A stretch of 64,000 bases of DNA from Marisediminicola senii. GTDB taxonomy: Bacteria > Actinomycetota > Actinomycetes > Actinomycetales > Microbacteriaceae. Of the stretch, positions 47,223 through 54,950 are shown one piece after another. The translations under genes were made by a program, and so were the position numbers. The notes beneath the pieces were generated by a model. It was given only the letters and a program-made list of their open reading frames with translations. It searched no databases and had not been told where the DNA came from. The stretch covers positions 87,968 to 151,967 of the forward strand of contig NZ_JAALGE010000003.1 in the NCBI RefSeq assembly GCF_011057645.1, in the 5' to 3' direction. Within the stretch, counting starts at the first letter, position 1; the number at the start of each line of letters is the position of its first letter.

Positions 47223-48223
47223 CGAACCCGACACTGCTGCAGTCCCAGGGCGCGCAGTTCACCCGCATCTACAGCTACGGCGCCGCCCGCGGCGACCTGG
47301 TCGTTCCTAACGAGGAACTCGTCGGGCCGATCGACTCGAGCGACGAGTGGATTCGCCAGCGCACCGGCATCGTCACCCGCACCCGGGCATCCGCGGGGGT
47401 CGACGCCACCGATCTCGCCACCACCGCAGCGATCGAGGCCATCGAGAAGTCCGGCGTCGCCGCCGGGCTTATCGACCTCGTCATCGTCGCCACGATCAGC
47501 AACATCCGGCAGACGCCGTCGATGGCAGCGGTCGTAGCCGATCGGGTCGGCGCGAACCCCGCCGCGGCCTACGACGCCAACGCGGCGTGTGCGGGCTTCA
47601 GCTACGCCGTCACCCAGGCCGACGCCCTGATCCGTTCCGGTGCGGCGCACTACGCGCTGGTCATCGGCGCCGAGAAGCTCTCCGACGTCGTCGATCCCGC
47701 CGACCGCTCCATCTCCTTCCTGCTCGGCGACGGTGCGGGCGCCGTCGTGATCGGCCCCAGCGACACCCCCGGCATCGCCGCGCCGGTCTGGGGATCCGAC
47801 GGCTCCAAGGCCGACGCCGTAGGCATGAACGCGACCCTCGTCGACTTTCGCGACGGCACCGCGCCATGGCCGACCCTGCGCCAGGAGGGCCAGACGGTCT
47901 TTCGCTGGGCCGTATGGGACATGGCGAAGGTGGCCAAGAAGGCGCTGGATGCTGCGGGCATCGAGCCATCGGACCTCGCCGCGTTCATCCCCCACCAGGC
48001 CAACATGCGCATCATCGACGAGTTCGCGAAGCAGCTTGGGCTGCCGCCGACCGTGATGATCGCGCGCGACATCGCCACCACCGGCAACACCTCGGCCGCC
48101 TCGATCCCCCTCGCGACCCACGCGTTACTGTTGGAGCACCCGGAGCTCAGTGGCGGTCTCGCCCTGCAGATCGGGTTCGGCGCGGGCCTCGTCTTCGGGG
48201 CCCAGGTGGTCGTTCTTCCCTAG
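47219..48223 (+). CDS. fabH: 3-Oxoacyl-ACP synthase III
   Basis: FabH starts fatty acids by condensing an acyl-CoA primer with malonyl-ACP; in actinobacteria branched primers are typical. The 334-residue protein has the catalytic Cys124 in DANAACAGFSYAV, the histidine in FIPHQANMRIID and the asparagine in TTGNTSAASIP. It starts RIYSYGAARGDLVVPNEEL after a short N-terminal stretch. It overlaps fabD by four bases, which suggests translational coupling. Confidence 0.95.
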   Translation: MTNPTLLQSQGAQFTRIYSYGAARGDLVVPNEELVGPIDSSDEWIRQRTGIVTRTRASAGVDATDLATTAAIEAIEKSGVAAGLIDLVIVATISNIRQTPSMAAVVADRVGANPAAAYDANAACAGFSYAVTQADALIRSGAAHYALVIGAEKLSDVVDPADRSISFLLGDGAGAVVIGPSDTPGIAAPVWGSDGSKADAVGMNATLVDFRDGTAPWPTLRQEGQTVFRWAVWDMAKVAKKALDAAGIEPSDLAAFIPHQANMRIIDEFAKQLGLPPTVMIARDIATTGNTSAASIPLATHALLLEHPELSGGLALQIGFGAGLVFGAQVVVLP

Positions 48224-48270
48224 GATTGACCACGGTCCTTTTTCTGCACCAAAAATCAAGGAGAAACACA

Positions 48271-48519
48271 ATGGCATTGTCTACCGAAGAAGTCCTGGCC
48301 GGTCTCGCGGAGCTCATCAACGACGAGACGGGGATTGCCACCGACTCGGTCGAGCTCGGCAAGTCCTTCACCGACGACCTCGACATCGACTCCATCTCGA
48401 TGATGACCATCGTGGTCAACGCCGAAGAGAAGTTCGACGTGAAGATCCCGGATGAAGAGGTCAAGAACCTCAAGACGGTGGGCGACGCCGTGCACTTCAT
48501 CACCGCAGCACAGGGCTAG
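48271..48519 (+). CDS. acpP: Acyl carrier protein
   Basis: An 82-residue acidic protein that carries the growing acyl chain on a phosphopantetheine arm attached to Ser41 in DDLDIDSISMM. The rest (VELGKSFTDDL, FDVKIPDEEVKNLKTVGDAV) is typical. AAGGAG sits nine bases before the ATG, a stronger ribosome site than those of its neighbours, in line with the need for much ACP. A stem-loop follows the stop. It lies 47 bases after fabH. Confidence 0.97.
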   Translation: MALSTEEVLAGLAELINDETGIATDSVELGKSFTDDLDIDSISMMTIVVNAEEKFDVKIPDEEVKNLKTVGDAVHFITAAQG

Positions 48520-48527
48520 TACCCCGA

Positions 48528-48551
48528 CGACCGACGCTCGACGGTCGGTCG
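48528..48551 (+). promoter_or_regulatory. Stem-loop between acpP and fabF
   Basis: CGACCGAC (48528-48535) pairs perfectly with GTCGGTCG (48544-48551) around an eight-base loop, nine bases after the acpP stop and without a T tract. It may stabilise the acpP message or end part of the transcripts, giving more acpP than fabF. Confidence 0.45.
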
Positions 48552-48570
48552 GGAATGACCCCGGCCGACC

Positions 48571-48608
48571 GGCCATGCCGCACCACCACGGCCACGCCGC
48601 ACCACCAG
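48571..48608 (+). repeat. Two-copy 19-base tandem repeat before fabF
   Basis: GGCCATGCCGCACCACCAC is followed directly by GGCCACGCCGCACCACCAG, with two differences. It fills the space between the stem-loop and the fabF ribosome site (GAGGAAC). Confidence 0.6.
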
Positions 48609-48618
48609 AGGAACCACG

Positions 48619-49857
48619 ATGAGCCAGAAGAAGATCGTTGTCACCGGACTCGGAGCAACCTCCCCCCTCGGCGGGAATGTGCCCGACAGCTGGAGCGCTC
48701 TGCTCGCGGGCGAGTCGGGTGCCAGCACCCTCGACAAGGACTGGGTCGCCAGGTACGAGCTCCCCGTCACCTTCGCCGCACAGGCGAAGGTTCCCGCGGC
48801 CGACATCCTCGAACGCGTCGAGACCAAGCGCCTCGACCCCGGCAGCCAGTTCGCGCTGATCGCGGCCCGTGAGGCGTGGGCAGACGCCGGCGCCCCCGAC
48901 ATCGACCCTGAGCGCATCGCCGTCGACTACGCGACCGGCATCGGCGGCATCTGGACCCTCGTCGACGCGTGGGAGACCCTGCGCGAGCGCGGACCCCGCC
49001 GCGTGCTCCCCATGACCGTTCCCATGCTCATGCCCAACGGCCCGGCCGCGGCGATCAGCATGAGCCTCTCCGCCCGCGGAGGAGCACGCACCGTCGTCTC
49101 CGCCTGCGCGTCGAGCACCGAATCCATCGCCAACGGCTACGAGCACCTCCAGGCCGGGCTCGCCGACATCATCATCGCCGGCGGCACCGAAGCCGCCATC
49201 CACCCGCTGCCGATCGCCTCCTTCGCAGCCATGCAGGCCCTCTCCAAGCGCAACGACGACCCGCAGCGCGCTTCCCGCCCCTACGACGTCAACCGAGACG
49301 GCTTCGTGCTCGGCGAGGGCGCCGGCGCCATCGTGCTCGAGACCGAGGAGCACGCGCTCGCCCGCGGCGCACGCATCTACGCAGAACTCGCCGGCGGCGC
49401 CGTGACCAGCGACTCGTTCCACATCACGGCCCCCGACCCCGAGGGCTCGGGTGCCGCGCGCGCCATGCTCGCCGCGCTCGACCAGGCCGGGGCTGCCATC
49501 ACCGACGTCGGCCACGTCAACGCGCACGCCACCAGCACCCCGGTCGGCGACATCGCCGAGTACAACGCCATGGCCCGCGTGTTCGGCGACCACCTCGACT
49601 CGATCGCGGTGTCGGCCACGAAGGCCGCGACCGGTCACCTGCTCGGCGGCACCGGGGCGCTCGAGGCGATCTTCACGATCCTCGCGCTGCACCACCGCAC
49701 CGCCCCACCCACGATCAACCTTGACGACCAGGACCCGTCCATCCCGCTCGACGTGGTGACCTCGCCGCGCGACCTCGGCCAGCAGCAGCTGCTCGCGATC
49801 AGCAACTCGTTCGGCTTCGGCGGCCACAACGCCGTCGTCGCGTTCCGGAGCGTGTGA
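48619..49857 (+). CDS. fabF: 3-Oxoacyl-ACP synthase II
   Basis: FabF elongates acyl-ACP. The 412-residue protein has the catalytic triad Cys163 in VSACASSTES, and histidines in HVNAHATSTPVGD and SATKAATGHLLGGTGALE. The N-terminus (KKIVVTGLGATSPLGGNV) and C-terminus (NSFGFGGHNAVVAFR) are as usual. GAGGAAC lies eight bases before the ATG. It ends the fatty-acid operon; a glycosyltransferase gene begins at its stop (GTGA overlap). Confidence 0.95.
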   Translation: MSQKKIVVTGLGATSPLGGNVPDSWSALLAGESGASTLDKDWVARYELPVTFAAQAKVPAADILERVETKRLDPGSQFALIAAREAWADAGAPDIDPERIAVDYATGIGGIWTLVDAWETLRERGPRRVLPMTVPMLMPNGPAAAISMSLSARGGARTVVSACASSTESIANGYEHLQAGLADIIIAGGTEAAIHPLPIASFAAMQALSKRNDDPQRASRPYDVNRDGFVLGEGAGAIVLETEEHALARGARIYAELAGGAVTSDSFHITAPDPEGSGAARAMLAALDQAGAAITDVGHVNAHATSTPVGDIAEYNAMARVFGDHLDSIAVSATKAATGHLLGGTGALEAIFTILALHHRTAPPTINLDDQDPSIPLDVVTSPRDLGQQQLLAISNSFGFGGHNAVVAFRSV

Positions 49858-51101
49858 TCGCCGAACCGGCGTCGCCCGGCAGCACTGCACCCGGTCGCAC
49901 CGGGTCGGTCGCGATCGTCAGCGACTACTTCCTCGACTACGTCGGCGGCGCCCAGACGTCGATGCGCGAACAGAAGCTCGCCCTCGAGCGGGCCGGTCAC
50001 CGGGTGGTGCGGGTCTCGCCCGTGCACGGACCAGGGCGACGCGTGCGGCGGTCGGCAGACGGCATCCTGATCCGTCCGTTCTTCACCCTCCCCGGCGTGC
50101 GACTCGCGGTGATCCCCAACAGCGAGAAGACCCGGCGCACCCTGCGACTGTTCTTCGAGCGTGAACGGGTCGAGGTAGTGCACGTGCAGACCGAGTTCGG
50201 CCTCGCGCACGCCGCCGCCGATGTCGCCGCCGAGCTCGGCATCCCGGTCGTCCACACGGTGCACACCTTCTACTGGGCCAGTGACGACAACTGGAACGCA
50301 CCGCTCGAGCCGTTCATCAGGTGGGCCCTGAACAAGGCGCTCGCGACCACACTGCCTCGGCAGTCAATCACGCCCCGCCCGGTCGACAACCTGCTGCGCA
50401 ACATGGTTCTGCAGTTCGCCCTGCGCGCCGACGCGGTGATCTCACCGTCGGCCCACCAGGCCAGGGACCTCGAGGCCGCGGGCGTGCGGGCGCCCATCGC
50501 CATTGTGCCCAACCCGATCACGACGTCGCCCCGCCCGCCGCTGCCGCTGCCCGTCGGCGAACCGCCACGCCTGCTGTGGGTCGCGCGGTGCGAGGGCGTC
50601 AAGCGTCCCCTCATCTTCGCGGCGGCCGCGGTTCTCGCGCTCGCCCGCACCGGTAATGGCTTCAGCGTGGACTTCGTCGGCGACGGGTCACAGCGCGCTG
50701 CCCTGCAGAGACTCGTGCTGGGGCATCCACAGCTCAGGGTCCAGGGGTCGTTGCCGCACGACGCCGTGCTCGACCTGATGGATGCCGCCTCCGTCGTGGT
50801 GCTGTCGTCGGTCGGGTTCGACAACCAGCCGATGACCATCGCCGAGGCCGTCAGTCGCGAGCGGGCCATCCTGTACTGCGACCCCAAGCTGCGCGAGGGA
50901 TTGCTGCACGCCGGCTACCTGGCCGACAACCCCGACGTCTCGGGCCTCGCCGACGCCATCGTCGACCTGGTGGAGCGCCCCGAGAAGCTGCGCGAGCTGT
51001 CGGCGGGTGCCGCGCTCGACGGCGAGCAGTTCAGCGGTGAGCGCTACGTCGAGGGCGCACTGGCTGCATTCGAGCTCGCCCGATCGCGGCTGCGGGAGTA
51101 G
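49854..51101 (+). CDS. Glycosyltransferase family 4, mannosyltransferase-like
   Basis: A 415-residue GT-B enzyme. The acceptor half starts SVAIVSDYFLDYVGGAQTSM, with VHVQTEFGLAHAAADVAAEL and HTVHTFYW; the donor half has LLWVARCEGVKRP, VDFVGDGSQR and the nucleotide-sugar end SSVGFDNQPMTIAEAVSRER, in which the usual E-x(7)-E motif is altered. Related enzymes mannosylate membrane lipids or build glycans. No membrane helix is clear. The GTG start overlaps the fabF stop by four bases, so it is translated with the fatty-acid operon, perhaps linking lipid supply to glycolipid formation. Acceptor unknown. Confidence 0.82.
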   Translation: MIAEPASPGSTAPGRTGSVAIVSDYFLDYVGGAQTSMREQKLALERAGHRVVRVSPVHGPGRRVRRSADGILIRPFFTLPGVRLAVIPNSEKTRRTLRLFFERERVEVVHVQTEFGLAHAAADVAAELGIPVVHTVHTFYWASDDNWNAPLEPFIRWALNKALATTLPRQSITPRPVDNLLRNMVLQFALRADAVISPSAHQARDLEAAGVRAPIAIVPNPITTSPRPPLPLPVGEPPRLLWVARCEGVKRPLIFAAAAVLALARTGNGFSVDFVGDGSQRAALQRLVLGHPQLRVQGSLPHDAVLDLMDAASVVVLSSVGFDNQPMTIAEAVSRERAILYCDPKLREGLLHAGYLADNPDVSGLADAIVDLVERPEKLRELSAGAALDGEQFSGERYVEGALAAFELARSRLRE

Positions 51102-51113
51102 AACCCGCCGGCG

Positions 51114-51617
51114 TCAGCCGACCTTGTGCAGCCAGACGACCTGGCTCGAGTCGCTCGCGTGGCGGAACACCTCGAGCTCGTCGTCCCAGGCCTGCCCGAG
51201 GGCGAGGCGGAGCTCGCGGTGCAGCTCGAGCGCGTTCGACCCGGCGATCTCCATCGCGTAGCGCACCCGGTCTTCCGGCACGACGATGTTGCCCACCGTG
51301 TCGGTCTGGGCGAAGAAGATCCCGAGGTCGGGCGTGTGCAGCCAGCGGCCGCCGTCGGTGCCGAGCCCGGCATCCTCGGTGACCTCGTAGCGCAGGTGCT
51401 CCCATCCGCGCAGGGCTGACGCCAGCACGGCTCCGGTTCCGGGTGCGCCCTCCCAGTAGTACTCGGTGCGGAGCGATCCCTTCAGTACGGGCTGGTCGCT
51501 CCATTCGAAATTCACGGCGCGACCGAGGGCGCGCCCGGTGGCCCACTCGATGTGGGGTGTGAGCGCGCGAGGCGAGGAGTGCACGTACAGCACCCCACGA
51601 GCAATAGCAGCATCCAC
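51114..51617 (-). CDS. DUF3145 protein
   Basis: A 167-residue actinobacteria-specific protein of the DUF3145 family: GVLYVHSSPRALTPHIEWA at the start, then NFEWSDQPV, EYYWEGAPGTGAVLASALRG, LRYEVTEDAG, GIFFAQTDTVGNIVVPEDR and WDDELEVFRHASDSSQVVWL. The function is unknown. The GTG start has GGAG upstream. It converges on the GT4 gene with 12 bases between. Confidence 0.88.
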   Translation of the reverse strand: MDAAIARGVLYVHSSPRALTPHIEWATGRALGRAVNFEWSDQPVLKGSLRTEYYWEGAPGTGAVLASALRGWEHLRYEVTEDAGLGTDGGRWLHTPDLGIFFAQTDTVGNIVVPEDRVRYAMEIAGSNALELHRELRLALGQAWDDELEVFRHASDSSQVVWLHKVG

Positions 51618-51803
51618 GTTGTCTCCATTCGGTTAGGTGCGACTTCCCCATCGACCTGGTGAACGGATGCTTCGTTGAGCTGAATTCGACGCCGAAGCGT
51701 CGGTTCATTATGTATGACCGCGACCCGGAATCACAAGCGCGTAGTTCGCTCCCGGCTAGGAGTAGTCCCTGAACCTATACTCAGTAGGTCGATAGGAGCA
51801 TGG

Positions 51804-52379
51804 ATGTCGGTACGCGACGGGTTGATGGCCATCCTCACGCTGGGCCCCGCCTACGGTCTGCAGCTGCACGCCGAGCTGGCCAGGCGGGCTCCGCACCGAG
51901 GTCCGGTGAACGTCGGACAGATCTACTCGACGCTCGACCGCCTCTCCACGCAGCGCCTCATCGCCTCGGCCGGGGTCACCGACGACGGGCTCCCCCAGTA
52001 CGCGCTCACCCCCGCCGGCCGAATCGCTTCGAACGACTGGATCGAGACGCCGGCGCTGCACTTGCTCCCGGAGTGGACCGAGATGCTCGACCAGGTGCTC
52101 GTCGGCTCGTCGGTGTCGCCCGCAGCCGCCCCGCCGCTCATCGCCGGGTACCGTCACTGGTGGGTCGACGACGGCCTCGCCGCACGCAGCACCCTCGCCG
52201 AGTCGGAGGTGGATGCTGCCGCGCGTCTCTCCCTGCTCGCCCGGGTCAGCAGGGCCGATGCTGCGGTCGACTGGCTCGACCAGGCGGCACGGGTCGTCGC
52301 CGCAGATGACCCGTTCCTCCCCTACTCCGCGGTGCGCCCGAAGCGCGGGCGGCGGCCCGCGGTCACCGCAGCCAGCTAG
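51804..52379 (+). CDS. PadR-family transcriptional regulator
   Basis: A 191-residue regulator with an N-terminal winged helix: MSVRDGLMAILTLGPAYGLQ, GPVNVGQIYSTLDRLSTQRL and DDGLPQYALTPAGR, the PadR pattern (YxL, IYxxLxRL, TxxG). The C-terminal half would form the dimerising helices. AGGAG five bases before the ATG at 51804 fixes the start; upstream sequence in frame is not conserved. PadR proteins often repress transporters or phenolic-acid genes; no such target is adjacent. It is divergent from DUF3145 and converges on the PolA-like gene. Confidence 0.85.
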   Translation: MSVRDGLMAILTLGPAYGLQLHAELARRAPHRGPVNVGQIYSTLDRLSTQRLIASAGVTDDGLPQYALTPAGRIASNDWIETPALHLLPEWTEMLDQVLVGSSVSPAAAPPLIAGYRHWWVDDGLAARSTLAESEVDAAARLSLLARVSRADAAVDWLDQAARVVAADDPFLPYSAVRPKRGRRPAVTAAS

Positions 52380-52399
52380 GCACGGTCGGCCGCACCGGG

Positions 52400-54049
52400 T
52401 CACTTCGCCTGCGAGTAATCGTCGACCACGGCGACGGTGAGAGGGAATTGGATGGGCAGCTCGCCGAACAGGAGGCGCCCGGCATCCATCGCTGCCTGCC
52501 GCACCTCGTGCTCTACCCGCTCGGCCATGGCAGCCGGGGTGTGCACCACGAGCTCGTCGTGCAGGAAGAAGACCAGGTGCGGCGTGCGCACCCAGCCGGC
52601 TCCGGTCGCCCCGGCGGGGTCGAGCGCGGTGAGGCGCGTGCGCAGGACCGCCATCCAGCACAGCGCCCACTCTGCAGCGGTTCCCTGCACCACGAAATTG
52701 CGGGTGAACCGCCCCCAGGAGCGCGCCCGGGAGCGGGTGCGATCGTGGTCGGCGGCGGTCGCGGTCTCGTCGTATCCGGTTGCCGCCCCCGGTGGTGAGC
52801 TGCGCCCGAGCCGCGTCGTGACGACCTTTCCAGCCTCGCCAGCCCGGGCGGCGGCCTCGACGTAGCCGATCGCTCGCGGGTAAGTGCGTGCGAGCTGCGG
52901 CAGCAACCGGCCCGCCTCGCCCGAGGTCGCCCCGTACATGGCGCCCAGCATGGCGACCTTGGCGTGCTCGCGGGTCTCGACGGCCCCACTGGCCACGATT
53001 CCCGCATAGAGGTCACCCGACGCGGCGGCCTGCACCATGCCCCGGTCGCCGGCGAGGGCCGCCAGGATGCGGGGTTCGAGCTGCGCGGCATCCGCGACGA
53101 CGAGTTTGAAGCCGGGGTCGGCGATCACCGCACCGCGCACCTGCTTCGGCAGCTGCAGCGCGCCGCCGCCGCCTTTGCTCGCCCACCGACCGGTGACCAC
53201 TCCCCCCGGCACGTACTCGGGCCTGAAGCGTCCGCCCGCGACGTTGGCGTCGAGCCAGTGCCAACCGTTGGCGCTCCACAGCCGCGCCATCTTCTTGTAC
53301 TCGAGCAGCGGTTCGATGACCGGGTGCTCGACCTTCTTCAGGTCCCTCGAGCGCGTCGACTCGACGGCGACACCGGCGCGGCCGAGGGCCTTGAGCAGCT
53401 CGGGCGGGGAGTCGGGATTGACGTCGTCGACGCCGAGCTCGGAGCGCACCCGGTCGAGGGCGGCCTGCATGCGGCTCGGCCGCTGGTCGGGGGCCGGCCG
53501 GGGGCCGAGAACGTTCGCGAGCAGTCGCTCGTGCACCTCCGCCCGCCATGGGAGTCCCGCGTACCTGATCTCGGCCGCGACCAGGGCACCGGCCGATTCT
53601 GCGGCGAGCAGGATCGACACCCGTGCAGGGTCAGCGCACCCCGCGACGGCCGCCCGCTGGGCACGGAACTCGGCGACCGGGTCGGGTGAGTCGCCATCGA
53701 CCTCCACCTCGAACAGTGCCCCGGTCGAACGGCGCCGTTCTGGGGTGGGGGCGTCCCACTCGGTCGGCGGGGCGGTGGCGAGGGTGGATGCCGCGGTCAG
53801 CGTCGAACCGCGGAGGATCGCGTGGCACAGCCGCAGGTCCACGCAGCGCTCGACACGCACCCCCGCGGCCAGCAACTCCGGGTACCACCGGCTCGTGTCG
53901 TCCCACACCCAGCGGGGCCGCGACGGTTCGAGCCGCGCGACCTCGGCCGCGAGGTCGGGCACGCGGCGCGGTTCGGCCACCGGCGAGCCGTCGGCGGCGA
54001 GTTCGCTGAGGATCGCCCCGTCGGGGTCGCGCGTGAGAGCGAGGAACAC
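52400..54049 (-). CDS. PolA-like DNA polymerase (annotated family: 3'-5' exonuclease/DNA polymerase)
   Basis: A 549-residue family A polymerase relative without the 5' nuclease domain. Polymerase motifs are visible but unusual: motif A reads VVADAAQLEPRILAAL instead of the DYSQIELR type, motif B REHAKVAMLGAMYGAT, motif C FFLHDELV. GVVTGRWASKGGGGALQLPK precedes motif A as expected. The N-terminal 150 residues should be the exonuclease, but the DxE of its first motif is not apparent. A separate true polA would be needed for replication. The start is a GTG 10 bases after the DUF1684 stop. A role in repair is inferred. Confidence 0.82.
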   Translation of the reverse strand: MFLALTRDPDGAILSELAADGSPVAEPRRVPDLAAEVARLEPSRPRWVWDDTSRWYPELLAAGVRVERCVDLRLCHAILRGSTLTAASTLATAPPTEWDAPTPERRRSTGALFEVEVDGDSPDPVAEFRAQRAAVAGCADPARVSILLAAESAGALVAAEIRYAGLPWRAEVHERLLANVLGPRPAPDQRPSRMQAALDRVRSELGVDDVNPDSPPELLKALGRAGVAVESTRSRDLKKVEHPVIEPLLEYKKMARLWSANGWHWLDANVAGGRFRPEYVPGGVVTGRWASKGGGGALQLPKQVRGAVIADPGFKLVVADAAQLEPRILAALAGDRGMVQAAASGDLYAGIVASGAVETREHAKVAMLGAMYGATSGEAGRLLPQLARTYPRAIGYVEAAARAGEAGKVVTTRLGRSSPPGAATGYDETATAADHDRTRSRARSWGRFTRNFVVQGTAAEWALCWMAVLRTRLTALDPAGATGAGWVRTPHLVFFLHDELVVHTPAAMAERVEHEVRQAAMDAGRLLFGELPIQFPLTVAVVDDYSQAK

Positions 54050-54058
54050 CGTCGCCGG

Positions 54059-54901
54059 TCAGTGCAGCAGTGCGCCCGCGGTGTTGAGCACGTTCTTCTC
54101 GCCGGCCTCGATCGGCACCGTGAACCGGTTCTGGCGGGGTGGCATGGGGCAGTTGAAGTTGTAGCTGAAGGCGCACGGCGGGAGGTATGCGCGGTTGAAG
54201 TCGAGGGTGATCGACCCGTCGGTGTTAGGGGCGACCATCAGGAAGCGCCCGACGCTGTAGGTGGAGTCCCCGTTGGTCGAGTCGGCGAACACGAGCAGCA
54301 GTGCACGGCCCTCCTTGAACGCCGCCAGGCTGTAGTCGATGCCGTCCTTCGTGAAGGTGATTTCGCCGGGGACCACCTTGTCGCGGGGCTTTCCCTCGTC
54401 TTTCAGGTGCTCGATACCGAGGGTGGTGCCGCCCTCTATCTCGTTCCACGCTGCGGTGATGACCCAGTCGGGGTTGTAGGGGAACGCGTCGATGCCTCCG
54501 AAATCGCGGATGGCGTCGGACCGCGCGTCCCAGACGCGCAGCGCGTAGGCGCCATCCTCGCCGGCGATGACGAACGCCGAGAGAGTGTCGGAGAAGACCA
54601 CCTCGCCCGGTGTAGCCGAATCCTTGCCCGCGACGACGGCGCGGCCATCCACCAGTTCGCCATCGACCCGGATGCCGTCGGCGGCCGTCGCGGTGACGGC
54701 CAGCCCGGATTCACCCTCGGGCAGCGGCGCCCACAGTCCCGGCACGCCGTAGATGGGCTGCTCGGCGTCGACCCACTGCGTGTTCACCAGTGCGAGGTTG
54801 CCCTTCGGCTGCACGACGGCTTCGTCGCGACGGGTGCGGTAGATAGCGAGCAGCTGTTCCGGGGACATGGCTGAGGGGATTGTTGGTGGGAGGTTGGTCA
54901 T
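54059..54901 (-). CDS. DUF1684 protein
   Basis: A 280-residue protein of the DUF1684 family. The signature lies near the C-terminus: LDFNRAYLPPCAFSYNFNCP and MPPRQNRFTVPIEAGEK, with the two cysteines and the PP-x-N-R motif. Earlier parts include IRDFGGIDAFPYNPDWVITA and GRFLMVAP. Function unknown; the fold is probably a beta-barrel. The ATG at 54901 has AAGGA seven bases upstream; a start at 54970 is less likely. It is followed closely by the PolA-like gene. Confidence 0.85.
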   Translation of the reverse strand: MTNLPPTIPSAMSPEQLLAIYRTRRDEAVVQPKGNLALVNTQWVDAEQPIYGVPGLWAPLPEGESGLAVTATAADGIRVDGELVDGRAVVAGKDSATPGEVVFSDTLSAFVIAGEDGAYALRVWDARSDAIRDFGGIDAFPYNPDWVITAAWNEIEGGTTLGIEHLKDEGKPRDKVVPGEITFTKDGIDYSLAAFKEGRALLLVFADSTNGDSTYSVGRFLMVAPNTDGSITLDFNRAYLPPCAFSYNFNCPMPPRQNRFTVPIEAGEKNVLNTAGALLH

Positions 54902-54950
54902 GGTTCCATCCTTGTCGACGTCACCCTCGTCAACGACCAACCCGGCCGGT

